From Clostridium sp. KNHs214 (GTDB lineage: Bacteria; Bacillota; Clostridia; Clostridiales; Clostridiaceae): DNA of 64,000 nucleotides. Made by a program: the position numbers and the translations under genes. Positions within the stretch are counted from its first letter, which is position 1; each line of letters begins with the position of its first letter. The notes below the pieces were generated by a model. That model searched no databases. It was not told the DNA's origin and saw only the letters and a program-made list of their open reading frames with translations. Positions 18,598 through 26,531 of the stretch are shown here, piece after piece. Where the stretch lies: assembly GCF_000744935.1 (NCBI RefSeq), contig NZ_JQMW01000009.1, positions 620,001-684,000 on the forward strand. The letters are read 5' to 3'.

Positions 18598-18730
18598 AAT
18601 AAATAACAAGTAAGTATGTTAGTCTATTTTGCGTCATACTGCGTCAACAGAACCGCCGTCCTACTAGTGACGGAACCTACTTCCTTGTTTGACACAAAAT
18701 ATATTAGCATCTTTGATTTGTTATTTCTTT
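18598..18730. repeat. Large imperfect palindrome, MITE-like or hairpin RNA element
   Basis: Between fliA and the next gene, bases 18600-18637 (AAATAACAAGTAAG, then TTTTGCGTCA) are mirrored by 18690-18727 (TTGACACAAAATATATTAGC, then TTTGTTATTT). The right arm, reverse-complemented, follows the left arm almost base for base. In the centre a second hairpin, CCGTC-loop-GACGG, sits at about 18656-18673. No reading frame is present. The shape suits a non-autonomous transposable repeat or a strong hairpin that separates fliA from the downstream genes. Confidence 0.65.
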
Positions 18731-18776
18731 TATGTATCTTAAAAGGAAATAAAACTATAATATTTGGAGTGATATT

Positions 18777-19298
18777 ATGTGGTTGTTTTTAATTTTAATA
18801 GGAGCAATGTTAATAGTTTTAAATTTAGGTGCTATAAAAAAAGAAAAAAATAGTTTTGATAATATACTTTTAAAGAAAGAAAATAATACTAAAGAATATG
18901 AAGTAGAATTGTATAGGATGAGAAGCGAATTTAAAGAAGAAATAGATAAATTGGAAAAAGATATTGAAGAATTAAAAGAAAAGCTCGAATATAATAATAG
19001 TTTAGCTTTACAAAATGTCAGTTCTCATGCTGAATATTATAAAGAAAAAAATCAGAATTCTAATTTACAATCACAATCAAAAACAGACAATGTAAATGAA
19101 TTAGTAGTTGAGAACAATAAAATAGATAATAATTTTGAAAAAAAGCAGGAAAAAGAAACAGATGGTAGAAATAAAAGCATAAGAGTTTTAGAGATGGAAG
19201 AACTTCTAAGGAAGGGATTTACCATAGATCAGGTGGCACAAAAATTAAATATAAGTAAGGGGGAGGCACTATTAATAAAAGATTTATATCTAAGATAA
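18777..19298 (+). CDS. Membrane-anchored coiled-coil protein of the flagellar operon (DUF6115-like)
   Basis: The protein has 173 residues: an N-terminal membrane helix (residues 2-18), a long charged coiled coil (about 35-80), a Gln/Asn-rich linker and a C-terminal block, MEELLRKGFTIDQVAQKLNI, that resembles a small helix-turn-helix-like motif. This layout fits the DUF6115-type proteins found next to fliA in Clostridia; the function is unknown. ATG 18777 follows TTTGGAGTG. Its 3' end overlaps the next small gene by 28 nt. Confidence 0.75.
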   Translation: MWLFLILIGAMLIVLNLGAIKKEKNSFDNILLKKENNTKEYEVELYRMRSEFKEEIDKLEKDIEELKEKLEYNNSLALQNVSSHAEYYKEKNQNSNLQSQSKTDNVNELVVENNKIDNNFEKKQEKETDGRNKSIRVLEMEELLRKGFTIDQVAQKLNISKGEALLIKDLYLR

Positions 19299-19498
19299 AG
19301 GAAACCTTAAATTTTTTATGTGATAGAAAACTGCTTATTGGAATTGGTATAGGAATGATTATGTCTACTCTTTTAATGCTTGGAGGAAGAAAAAATACAA
19401 GTTATGAAAAAGCAATTATAGAACAAAAGGCTAGAAGTATGGGTATGGAATATCCAGAAGAGATGAGGGTTACGGATAATAAGAAAGGAAGTAAGTAA
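19271..19498 (+). CDS. Small membrane protein, probably initiated at an ATT codon
   Basis: A 75-codon frame lies between the coiled-coil gene and flgF. The frame is closed upstream by TAA at 19256-19258, and no ATG, GTG or TTG occurs before about residue 29. A very strong ribosome-binding site, AAGGGGGAGG (19257-19266), stands 4 nt before ATT 19271. The product starts (M)NKRFISKIKETLNFLCDRK, then has a Gly/Ile/Met-rich membrane helix and a charged tail ending NKKGSK. It stops 1 nt before flgF. If the ATT is not used, the next start is an internal ATG in the helix. The function is not recognised. Confidence 0.6.
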   Translation: MNKRFISKIKETLNFLCDRKLLIGIGIGMIMSTLLMLGGRKNTSYEKAIIEQKARSMGMEYPEEMRVTDNKKGSK

Positions 19499-19499
19499 A

Positions 19500-20267
19500 A
19501 TGATAAGAGGATTATATACTGCAGTATCAGGACTTATAACTGAGGAAGCTAAACAGCAATCAATTACAAATAATTTAGCTAATGCAAATACTAATGGATA
19601 TAAAAAAGAAGATCTTAGGTTTAAGGATTTTAAAGAAGCAGCTATGATAAATTATGATAAGGTTATAAATGGAAGGAATACCAAACAAGAGTTGGGAAAT
19701 TTATCTCTAGGTAGTAAAATAGATGATGTAATAGTAAAATTCACCCAAGGTGCTATTGTAGAAACTAACAATAAAACAGATTTTGCTATAGATGGACAAG
19801 GGTTTTTTGCAGTACAAGATGAAAACGGAAGGGTATTGTATACCAGAGATGGTAGTTTTAAAGTAGATATACAAGGGAATTTGGTTAATTCTAATGGATA
19901 TAAAGTTTTAGGCTTTAATCAGAATAATAATTTAGAAACTATAAAAGTTGGAAATGATAAAATTGTATGTGATTCACTTGGAAATATACAATTAAATGGA
20001 AAAAACGCCTATAGATTTGCTTTTGCGGGATTTAATGAGGGGGAAATAAAAAAAATAGGAGAAAATATTTATTCATCAGATAAAAATCCTACATTTATAA
20101 ATACTCATGTAAAACAAGAATGTATCGAAAAATCCAATGTTAATATTATAAATGAAATGATAGATATGATGACAGTTATGAGAAACTTTGAATCAAATCA
20201 GAGGGTAGTACAAACTATGGATGACACTTTAGGAAAGCTTATAAGCGGAGTTGGGGAAGTTAGATAG
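19500..20267 (+). CDS. flgF: Flagellar basal-body rod protein FlgF-like (FlhO type)
   Basis: A member of the FlgF/FlgG rod family. The N-terminus MIRGLYTAVSGLITEEAKQQ with NNLANANTNGYKKEDL and the C-terminus MIDMMTVMRNFESNQRVVQT form the paired coiled-coil ends; GQGFFAVQDENGRVLYTRDG is the central signature. It has 255 residues. Which of the two adjacent rod genes is FlgF and which FlgG is judged from order and the shorter, more divergent sequence here. AAAGGAAGTAAGTAAA precedes the start. Confidence 0.88.
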   Translation: MIRGLYTAVSGLITEEAKQQSITNNLANANTNGYKKEDLRFKDFKEAAMINYDKVINGRNTKQELGNLSLGSKIDDVIVKFTQGAIVETNNKTDFAIDGQGFFAVQDENGRVLYTRDGSFKVDIQGNLVNSNGYKVLGFNQNNNLETIKVGNDKIVCDSLGNIQLNGKNAYRFAFAGFNEGEIKKIGENIYSSDKNPTFINTHVKQECIEKSNVNIINEMIDMMTVMRNFESNQRVVQTMDDTLGKLISGVGEVR

Positions 20268-20345
20268 TTTAAAATTAGTAGTTAAATAGGGAAACAAAGA
20301 CTAAGGATTGGTGTCTGAGGATTAATTTAGTATGGAGGTGATTTT

Positions 20346-21131
20346 ATGCTTAGAATGTTTTGGAATTCTAGAACAGCTATGAATTCTATGCAAAATAAGT
20401 TAGAGATAATATCTAATAATATGACAAATGTAAGCACTGTAGGTTACAAAAAGGTAAATGTTGGTTTTCAAGATTTACTTCAAGAGTCTTTAGATAGAAA
20501 GGGATACCCAGTGTCACGAGGCAGTAGAAATTTGCAAGTAGGTACAGGTGTGAGAAATACAGGCATAATAAGAAGTAAAGGGGAAGGTGTATTAAATCAA
20601 ACAGGTAATAAAACAGATTTTGCTATAGATGGACAAGGATTTTTTAAGGTATATTTACAAGATAATTCAGTTGCTTACACTAGAAATGGTAGTTTTCAAG
20701 TAAATACTGAAGGCAAACTAGTGGATGGAAGTGGAAACCTAGTTAGTATAACAGATGAGAATGGAAGAGAATTAAATGGAAGTATAAGATTAACTAGGGA
20801 TAATTTTGCGGTAAGTGAAAAGGGTGAAGTATATGTAAATCTTGGAGATGGTAAAAGCACCAAGATAGGTAATATAGGTGTTTATTATGCTGTTGGAGAT
20901 GATGCATTTAAATCTGTAGGGGAAAATCTATATGTACCTTCTAACGGGAATATAGAAATTTTAAAAAGTAATGATAATGATGTACTTCAGGGGTATTTAG
21001 AGCTTTCCAATGTTAGAATGGAAGAGGAAATGAGCGATCTTATAATGACTCAGAGGGCATTTCAATTAAATTCTAGCGCATTAAGAACTGCAGATGAAAT
21101 GTGGGGAATGGCAAACAATCTTAAGAAATAG
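20346..21131 (+). CDS. flgG: Flagellar basal-body rod protein FlgG
   Basis: A 261-residue rod protein with the N-terminal coil MLRMFWNSRTAMNSMQNKLE plus NNMTNVSTVGYKKVN, the central GQGFFKVYLQDNSVAYTRNG and the C-terminal ELSNVRMEEEMSDLIMTQRA. It forms the distal rod. GGAGGTG precedes ATG 20346. A terminator follows, so this is the last gene of the operon in the window. Confidence 0.9.
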   Translation: MLRMFWNSRTAMNSMQNKLEIISNNMTNVSTVGYKKVNVGFQDLLQESLDRKGYPVSRGSRNLQVGTGVRNTGIIRSKGEGVLNQTGNKTDFAIDGQGFFKVYLQDNSVAYTRNGSFQVNTEGKLVDGSGNLVSITDENGRELNGSIRLTRDNFAVSEKGEVYVNLGDGKSTKIGNIGVYYAVGDDAFKSVGENLYVPSNGNIEILKSNDNDVLQGYLELSNVRMEEEMSDLIMTQRAFQLNSSALRTADEMWGMANNLKK

Positions 21132-21210
21132 AAAAAATCTCATTCATGGTTCAGAGAGCTGTTTTATGAGTAAATAGTTCAGTGAATATAATGGAATATA
21201 TTATATAAGG

Positions 21211-21250
21211 CCTAGCACCATGGTATTGTGTGCTAGGTCTAGTATTTTTT
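21211..21250 (+). terminator. Rho-independent terminator after flgG
   Basis: CCTAGCAC (21211-21218) pairs with GTGCTAGG (21230-21237), and the stem is followed by TCTAGTATTTTTTAG. It lies about 80 nt after the flgG stop and before the oppositely oriented ppaC gene. Confidence 0.8.
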
Positions 21251-21287
21251 AGAACGTAATAGGTTAATTGAATATTAAAAAATAATC

Positions 21288-22931
21288 TTATTTAAGTGAA
21301 TTTATAGCTGAGGTTAAAGGTGGTATAATTTGTTTTTTTCTAGACAGTACATCTGGAAGATATATAGATGGACCATCTAATTTTATGTTAAAGGCTCTTT
21401 CTACTATATCACTATCTTCACCTACTACTAGAAGTTCCGAGCCGCCATTTAAAATGTCAGTAACCATCAATATAACTAAATTAAAGTTTTGATCCGTGCA
21501 CACATTATTCATTAGTTTTAATATATCATCTTTTACAGGTAAAAAACTTTCCATATACATGGTGCCCACTTGAGAAACACCTATTTTGTAATCTTTTATA
21601 GAAAATACTTTAAAATCTTGACTAAATATTTCCTTAGGAGTTTTCCCTTCTAGTGAAGTTCCAGCCTTAAACATTTCCTTTGCAAAATCTTCTATGCCTA
21701 TATTAGCTATATCTGATAAACGGCTTAACATAAGTTTATCTATGGGTGTGGAAGTAGGGGATTTTAATAGTAGTGTGTCAGATATTATAGCAGCACATAA
21801 AATACCAGCTATTTTTTTAGATGGTCTTAAGCCATTTTCAAAAAACATCGTAGCTACAATAGTAGAAGTGCTTCCCACAGGTTCATTTCTAAAATATATA
21901 GGGAGACCTGTTTGTATGTCAGCAATTCTATGATGATCTATTATTTCCAAAACCTCAGCATCTTCAAGCCCATGAACGGATTGTGATTTTTCATTATGAT
22001 CCATTATGATTACTTTTTTTCTGTTTTTAGATATCAAATGATATCTTGATATGGTGCCTATAACTTTATTATTTTTATTTGTTACAGGATAGCTTCTATA
22101 CCTAGTTTCTAGCATTATCTCTCTTATTTCATCCACAAAATCTTCTGTATTAAATCCAGTTATTTTTTCATCAGTCATAACATATTTAACAGGTATGCTT
22201 TGAATTATAAGTCTAGAGGCTGTGAATGTGTCGAAAGGAGTTGATATTATAGATGTTTTTTTGCTTTTAGCCATTTCTATTATATTTTCTCTAACTGAGT
22301 GATTGCCAGTTATAATCAGTATTGAAGCGCCGTTTTCTATGGCACTTAGCTGAGAGTCTTCTCTATTGCCGCAAATAACTATATCACCAACTTCTACTAG
22401 ATTTTTTATTTCAGTTGCATCTAAGGCTGCAACTATTATTTTTCCCTTTAATTTAGGGCTTTCATTGTGCATATAAACTTGTTTTGCACAAAGTGTGTCT
22501 AGTATATTTTGTATTTTAGTTCCACTTTTAGATAGTATGTAATTATCCCATACATCCATATAGTTAGAAGTTAGATTAGAAAGAGAAACTATGCCTAATA
22601 GTGAATCATTCTCATCAACTACAGGAAGAGTTTTTACTCCATATTTTTTCATCATATTCCAAGCCATTTTTAGGGATGTGTCAGGGGAAATGGGAACTGT
22701 ATTGTCTATATCTAAGTCAGAAACTTGTGTTTTAACGGTTTCAATAAGTTCAGGAACTTCTATACCAAAATAATTCATTATAAATTTAGTCTCTCTATTT
22801 AATTCACCTAGTCTTACAGGAATTGCGTTAAGTGAACTGGTTTTATTCTTAAATTCTGCATAAGCTATGGCAGAACAAATAGAATCGCTATCTGGATTTT
22901 TGTGCCCAGTTATGTAAACAGCATCTTTCAT
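21288..22931 (-). CDS. ppaC: Manganese-dependent inorganic pyrophosphatase with CBS-DRTGG insert
   Basis: Family II pyrophosphatase that hydrolyses PPi to phosphate. The N-terminal DHH domain has GHKNPDSDSICSAIAY (residues 9-24), and further metal ligands lie in IIDHHRI (about residue 325). Between them are CBS domains (about 70-125 and 245-300) and a DRTGG domain, the nucleotide-regulated arrangement of clostridial enzymes. The C-terminal DHHA2 domain ends with the substrate-binding SRKKQIIPPL. At 547 residues it has the size expected for the regulated form. It is monocistronic and convergent with the flagellar operon. Confidence 0.95.
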   Translation of the reverse strand: MKDAVYITGHKNPDSDSICSAIAYAEFKNKTSSLNAIPVRLGELNRETKFIMNYFGIEVPELIETVKTQVSDLDIDNTVPISPDTSLKMAWNMMKKYGVKTLPVVDENDSLLGIVSLSNLTSNYMDVWDNYILSKSGTKIQNILDTLCAKQVYMHNESPKLKGKIIVAALDATEIKNLVEVGDIVICGNREDSQLSAIENGASILIITGNHSVRENIIEMAKSKKTSIISTPFDTFTASRLIIQSIPVKYVMTDEKITGFNTEDFVDEIREIMLETRYRSYPVTNKNNKVIGTISRYHLISKNRKKVIIMDHNEKSQSVHGLEDAEVLEIIDHHRIADIQTGLPIYFRNEPVGSTSTIVATMFFENGLRPSKKIAGILCAAIISDTLLLKSPTSTPIDKLMLSRLSDIANIGIEDFAKEMFKAGTSLEGKTPKEIFSQDFKVFSIKDYKIGVSQVGTMYMESFLPVKDDILKLMNNVCTDQNFNLVILMVTDILNGGSELLVVGEDSDIVERAFNIKLDGPSIYLPDVLSRKKQIIPPLTSAINSLK

Positions 22932-23018
22932 AGATATATACCTCCATATCTTTAGTTTGTCTGATGACTAACAATTTTAATAATATTTTAAATCGTAAAC
23001 TCAGCTTTATATAATGAT

Positions 23019-23046
23019 ATTATACGCACATATTTATCCTTGTCAA
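23019..23046 (-). promoter_or_regulatory. Sigma-A promoter of ppaC
   Basis: Read on the minus strand, TTGACA (23046-23041) and TATAAT (23024-23019) are both perfect consensus boxes separated by 16 bp. They lie about 90 nt upstream of the ppaC start. Confidence 0.7.
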
Positions 23047-23102
23047 CTTAAAATAAATCCTCAATCCCCAGTTTTCATTCACTTACACTTATCGTGAGAC
23101 GC

Positions 23103-23195
23103 TCATCTATCACGTATACATTGTTAATTGCCTAGCTCCATTTTGAAGCATTTAAGTCAATAACATTTTCATCTGTTAAATATACATTGTTAATT
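23103..23195 (+). repeat. Direct repeat pair in the ppaC / P-type ATPase spacer
   Basis: TATACATTGTTAATT occurs at 23115-23129 and again at 23181-23195, and the similarity extends leftwards (TCATCT at 23103 and 23169) to 27 bp with a few mismatches. The 406-nt spacer 22932-23337 otherwise holds the ppaC promoter and the start region of the ATPase gene; no coding frame is seen. Confidence 0.55.
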
Positions 23196-23337
23196 TCTCA
23201 GAACTAGAAGTGTAATGACAATATGTAGTATCTAGAATAAAATTGTTCTATAAAAAAAGTTGTCCACATATAATTACTATAGAAAAAGCTGATTAAATAA
23301 TTTAATAAAGCGCAGGGCGACTAAGGAGGTATGAGGT

Positions 23338-25896
23338 ATGATAAATGAAATGAGAGTGCTGGAAGGACTTACAGAAGAAGAAGCAAGCAGGAGGGTGCAA
23401 AAATACGGTTTAAATAGATTAAGCAATGGTAAAAAGGTTTCAGCAATAAAAATACTTTTAGAGCAGTTTAATGATTTTATAATATGGGTTCTTATAGGAG
23501 CAACGATTATTTCGGGATTTATGAATGAAAAGGCAGATGCTATAACTATATTGATAATTGTAGTTATGAATGCTGTATTAGGTTTTATACAGGAATATAA
23601 GACTGAAAAATCTTTAGAGGCATTAAAAAAACTAGCAGCACCTACAGCTAAAGTTAAAAGGAATGGAAGGCTTAGGGTTATAAGTGCAGAGGAGTTAGTG
23701 CCAGGGGATATAATTATTTTAGAAAGTGGAGATAGAGTTCCGGCAGACTGTGAACTTATAAATAGCAATAATGTGATGATAGACGAGTCCCTTTTAACAG
23801 GAGAATCCGTTGGAGTTGAAAAAAGTGACAGTGGTAAAAATAAAAATTTATATATGGGCACTATAGTTTTAACCGGGAAAGCATTAGCAAAGGTAATATG
23901 TACAGGCATGACTACAGAAATGGGCAAAATAGCTAATATGCTAGAGGATATAGAGGGAGAAAAATCTCCTTTGAAAGAAAAACTAGCACATTTAGGAAAA
24001 ATATTAGTTATCATATGCATTGGAGTATGTGCAGTGGTTACTATAATGGGAATTTTAAGAGGACAAGATGCCTATGGTATGTTTTTATTAGGAGTAAGCC
24101 TTGCGGTGGCAGCTATACCAGAAGGATTACCGGCTATAGTTACAGTGTCATTGGCTTTAGGAGTTTCTAAGATGCTAAAGAGAAAGGCATTAATAAGAAA
24201 ACTACCTGCAGTAGAGACATTAGGATGTACTTCTGTCATATGCAGTGACAAAACTGGAACTTTAACGGAAAACAAAATGACTGTAAAAGCTGTATTTTTT
24301 AATGGGAGAATATATGATTTAGATGAGGAGGATATACCTAGAAACATCATGCTTAAGAAGGCTTTTACATATTGTAATGACTGCAATTTTAATTTTAGAA
24401 GTGAACATTTAAAAGATGGGGTTTTAGGTAGTCCTACAGAATATGCACTTATAGAGGCTTATTTTAGAGAATTGAAGGAAGTTAAGGAATTTTTAAAACA
24501 AGTAGATAAAGTAGAGGAAATACCCTTTAATTCTGATAGAAAGATGATGTCAGTATTAGTTAAGGAGGGAGCTAAATATAATTCCTATGTAAAAGGAGCT
24601 CCTGAAAGGATAATAGATAGATGTAAATATATATGGATAAATGGTGAAGTAAGAGTATTTACTGAGTTATATAAAAAAGAAGTTTTAGAGGCGTTAGATC
24701 ACATGTCTTATAAAGCTTTAAGGTGTGTGGCTGGGGCTTATAAGGAAAAGGCTTCTAGTAAAAATGATATGGAAAAAGAGTTGACATTCATTGGAATAGC
24801 GGGCATGATAGATCCTCCTAGAAAAGAAATAAAGGATGCGGTTTTAAAATGTAGAATTGCAGGTATTAAGCCTGTTATGATTACTGGAGATCATAAAAAT
24901 ACAGCTTATGCTATAGGAAAACAAGTGGATATATGTAAAAGTATGGATCAGGTTATAACAGGAAAAGAATTAGATAATTTAAAAGATAAAGAATTAGAAA
25001 AAAGTATAGAAAAATACACTGTATTTGCAAGGGTAACTCCAAAGCATAAGCTTAGAATAGTAAGAGCTTTTAAGAAAAGGGCACATATTGTTGCTATGAC
25101 TGGAGATGGGGTAAATGATGCTCCAGCAGTTAAAGAAGCAGACATTGGAATATCAATGGGCATTTCTGGTACAGATGTAACTAAAGAGGCATCAGCTATG
25201 ATACTTTTAGATGACAATTTTGCCACCATAGTTGCTGCAGTGGAAGAAGGCAGAGTTATTTATAATAATATAAGAAAATTTATAAGGTATCTTCTATCAT
25301 GTAATTTAGGAGAGGTTTTAACTATGTTTTTATCATCATTATTTTATTTAGAAAATCCTCTTTTACCTATTCAAATCCTCTTTGTAAATTTAGCTACAGA
25401 TGGGCTTCCTGCTATAGCTTTAGGAGTAGATCCAAAGGATGAAGATATAATGATGGAAAAACCAAGAAGAAAAGGTGAAAGCATTTTTTCTAGGGGTTTA
25501 AGTGAAAAAATAATTATAAGAGGGGCTTTAATTGGTATATGTACAGTTTTCTCTTTTATAGCAGGAAAGTATTATGGTATGGGTCTAGATGCTTCAAGAA
25601 CCTTGGCATTAAGTACTCTTATAATGTCACAACTTATACACGTATTTGAATGTAGATCTGAAAAGCATTCTATTTTTGAAATGAATTTATTTACCAATTT
25701 ATATTTAATGGGAGCTGTTGGAATTTCTATAGTTATGTTGATATGCATAATTTATGTACCTTTTTTACAAAATATATTTCATACTAAAGCTTTAAATTTA
25801 GGACAATGGCTTATTGTGATTTTCTTCTCGGGAATAATATCTTTCATAAACAGTTTTTATATCTTTATAGGAAATACTAAAAAAAATGGGCATTAA
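23338..25896 (+). CDS. Cation-transporting P-type ATPase, Ca2+ (SERCA/PMCA-like) type
   Basis: An 852-residue P2-type ATPase. The phosphorylated Asp is residue 304 in CSDKTGTLTENKM. The M4 ion-binding motif AAIPEGLPAIVTVSLALGV (Glu262) is the P2A calcium-pump pattern. TGES (LLTGESVGVE) and MTGDGVNDAPAVKEADIGIS complete the actuator and hinge motifs, and ten membrane helices can be placed. It probably exports Ca2+; Mn2+ specificity cannot be excluded. AAGGAGG precedes the start. It is convergent with the following small gene, sharing a bidirectional terminator. Confidence 0.92.
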   Translation: MINEMRVLEGLTEEEASRRVQKYGLNRLSNGKKVSAIKILLEQFNDFIIWVLIGATIISGFMNEKADAITILIIVVMNAVLGFIQEYKTEKSLEALKKLAAPTAKVKRNGRLRVISAEELVPGDIIILESGDRVPADCELINSNNVMIDESLLTGESVGVEKSDSGKNKNLYMGTIVLTGKALAKVICTGMTTEMGKIANMLEDIEGEKSPLKEKLAHLGKILVIICIGVCAVVTIMGILRGQDAYGMFLLGVSLAVAAIPEGLPAIVTVSLALGVSKMLKRKALIRKLPAVETLGCTSVICSDKTGTLTENKMTVKAVFFNGRIYDLDEEDIPRNIMLKKAFTYCNDCNFNFRSEHLKDGVLGSPTEYALIEAYFRELKEVKEFLKQVDKVEEIPFNSDRKMMSVLVKEGAKYNSYVKGAPERIIDRCKYIWINGEVRVFTELYKKEVLEALDHMSYKALRCVAGAYKEKASSKNDMEKELTFIGIAGMIDPPRKEIKDAVLKCRIAGIKPVMITGDHKNTAYAIGKQVDICKSMDQVITGKELDNLKDKELEKSIEKYTVFARVTPKHKLRIVRAFKKRAHIVAMTGDGVNDAPAVKEADIGISMGISGTDVTKEASAMILLDDNFATIVAAVEEGRVIYNNIRKFIRYLLSCNLGEVLTMFLSSLFYLENPLLPIQILFVNLATDGLPAIALGVDPKDEDIMMEKPRRKGESIFSRGLSEKIIIRGALIGICTVFSFIAGKYYGMGLDASRTLALSTLIMSQLIHVFECRSEKHSIFEMNLFTNLYLMGAVGISIVMLICIIYVPFLQNIFHTKALNLGQWLIVIFFSGIISFINSFYIFIGNTKKNGH

Positions 25897-25907
25897 TGCC
25901 CATTTTT
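25885..25907. terminator. Bidirectional terminator between convergent genes
   Basis: AAATGGGCATTAATGCCCATTTTT is a near-perfect palindrome with an A-run on one side and a T-run on the other. It overlaps the last codons of the P-type ATPase and ends at the stop of the facing gene, so it can serve both transcripts. Confidence 0.75.
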
Positions 25908-26328
25908 ATCTCATTCTATTTGTTTTTCTTATTTTTTGAACCTTAGGTATTCCGCCTTCAATAGGTATAAGGCTTTGTTTATTTGAAAGGTTAAGGATAT
26001 TTATCACTTGTAGACTATCATTGGTGTTTTTATTTTTTTTACTTTTTTTACCCTTAAGTCCTTGAACAATTACAGAATTACCTTGAGATAGTTTCATAAA
26101 TTCAGGTTTTTTAAACCAACGTTTTTTGTTATAAGTACATTTAGCAACAGCTCTATTACCATCAAGCTTTACTACTAAAGAAACAGTTAACTTGTGGAAA
26201 ATCCATAGTATGCTTTTTTCATATATTTTTACAGAAAGTACATTACCTTGAACTTGGGTAATTCTATCTCCGTACTTTTTTAAATAGGCTTCACTATAAT
26301 ATTTAGAAAATTTTTCTTTAAAACTCAT
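25906..26328 (-). CDS. Hypothetical basic clostridial protein
   Basis: The product is not recognised. It has 140 residues, is Lys-rich and has no signal peptide. The N-terminal half looks beta-rich (ITQVQGNVLSVKIYEK, KLTVSLVVKL), the middle is basic (KKRWFKKPEF, GLKGKKSKKNKN), and the tail is KIRKTNRMR. The basic charge could suit nucleic acid binding, which is speculation. The start is preceded by AAAAGGAG. It stands alone, divergent from the Lon-like gene. Confidence 0.7.
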   Translation of the reverse strand: MSFKEKFSKYYSEAYLKKYGDRITQVQGNVLSVKIYEKSILWIFHKLTVSLVVKLDGNRAVAKCTYNKKRWFKKPEFMKLSQGNSVIVQGLKGKKSKKNKNTNDSLQVINILNLSNKQSLIPIEGGIPKVQKIRKTNRMR

Positions 26329-26531
26329 AATATATTACTCCTTTTCAAATGATTTAGTAAAATACTGGCAAATAAGTGCAACAACTTCATTATAAATTAT
26401 AATATTAAAAAGTACATTTGTATAGGGTTATGATAAAAAAGTATTTATAAGACTTTTTTTCCCTTTTTGTTCCTAAAATAAACTTTGAAGAATACTATTA
26501 TACTAAAGAAGTTCGTTAAGGGGGAAAAAGC

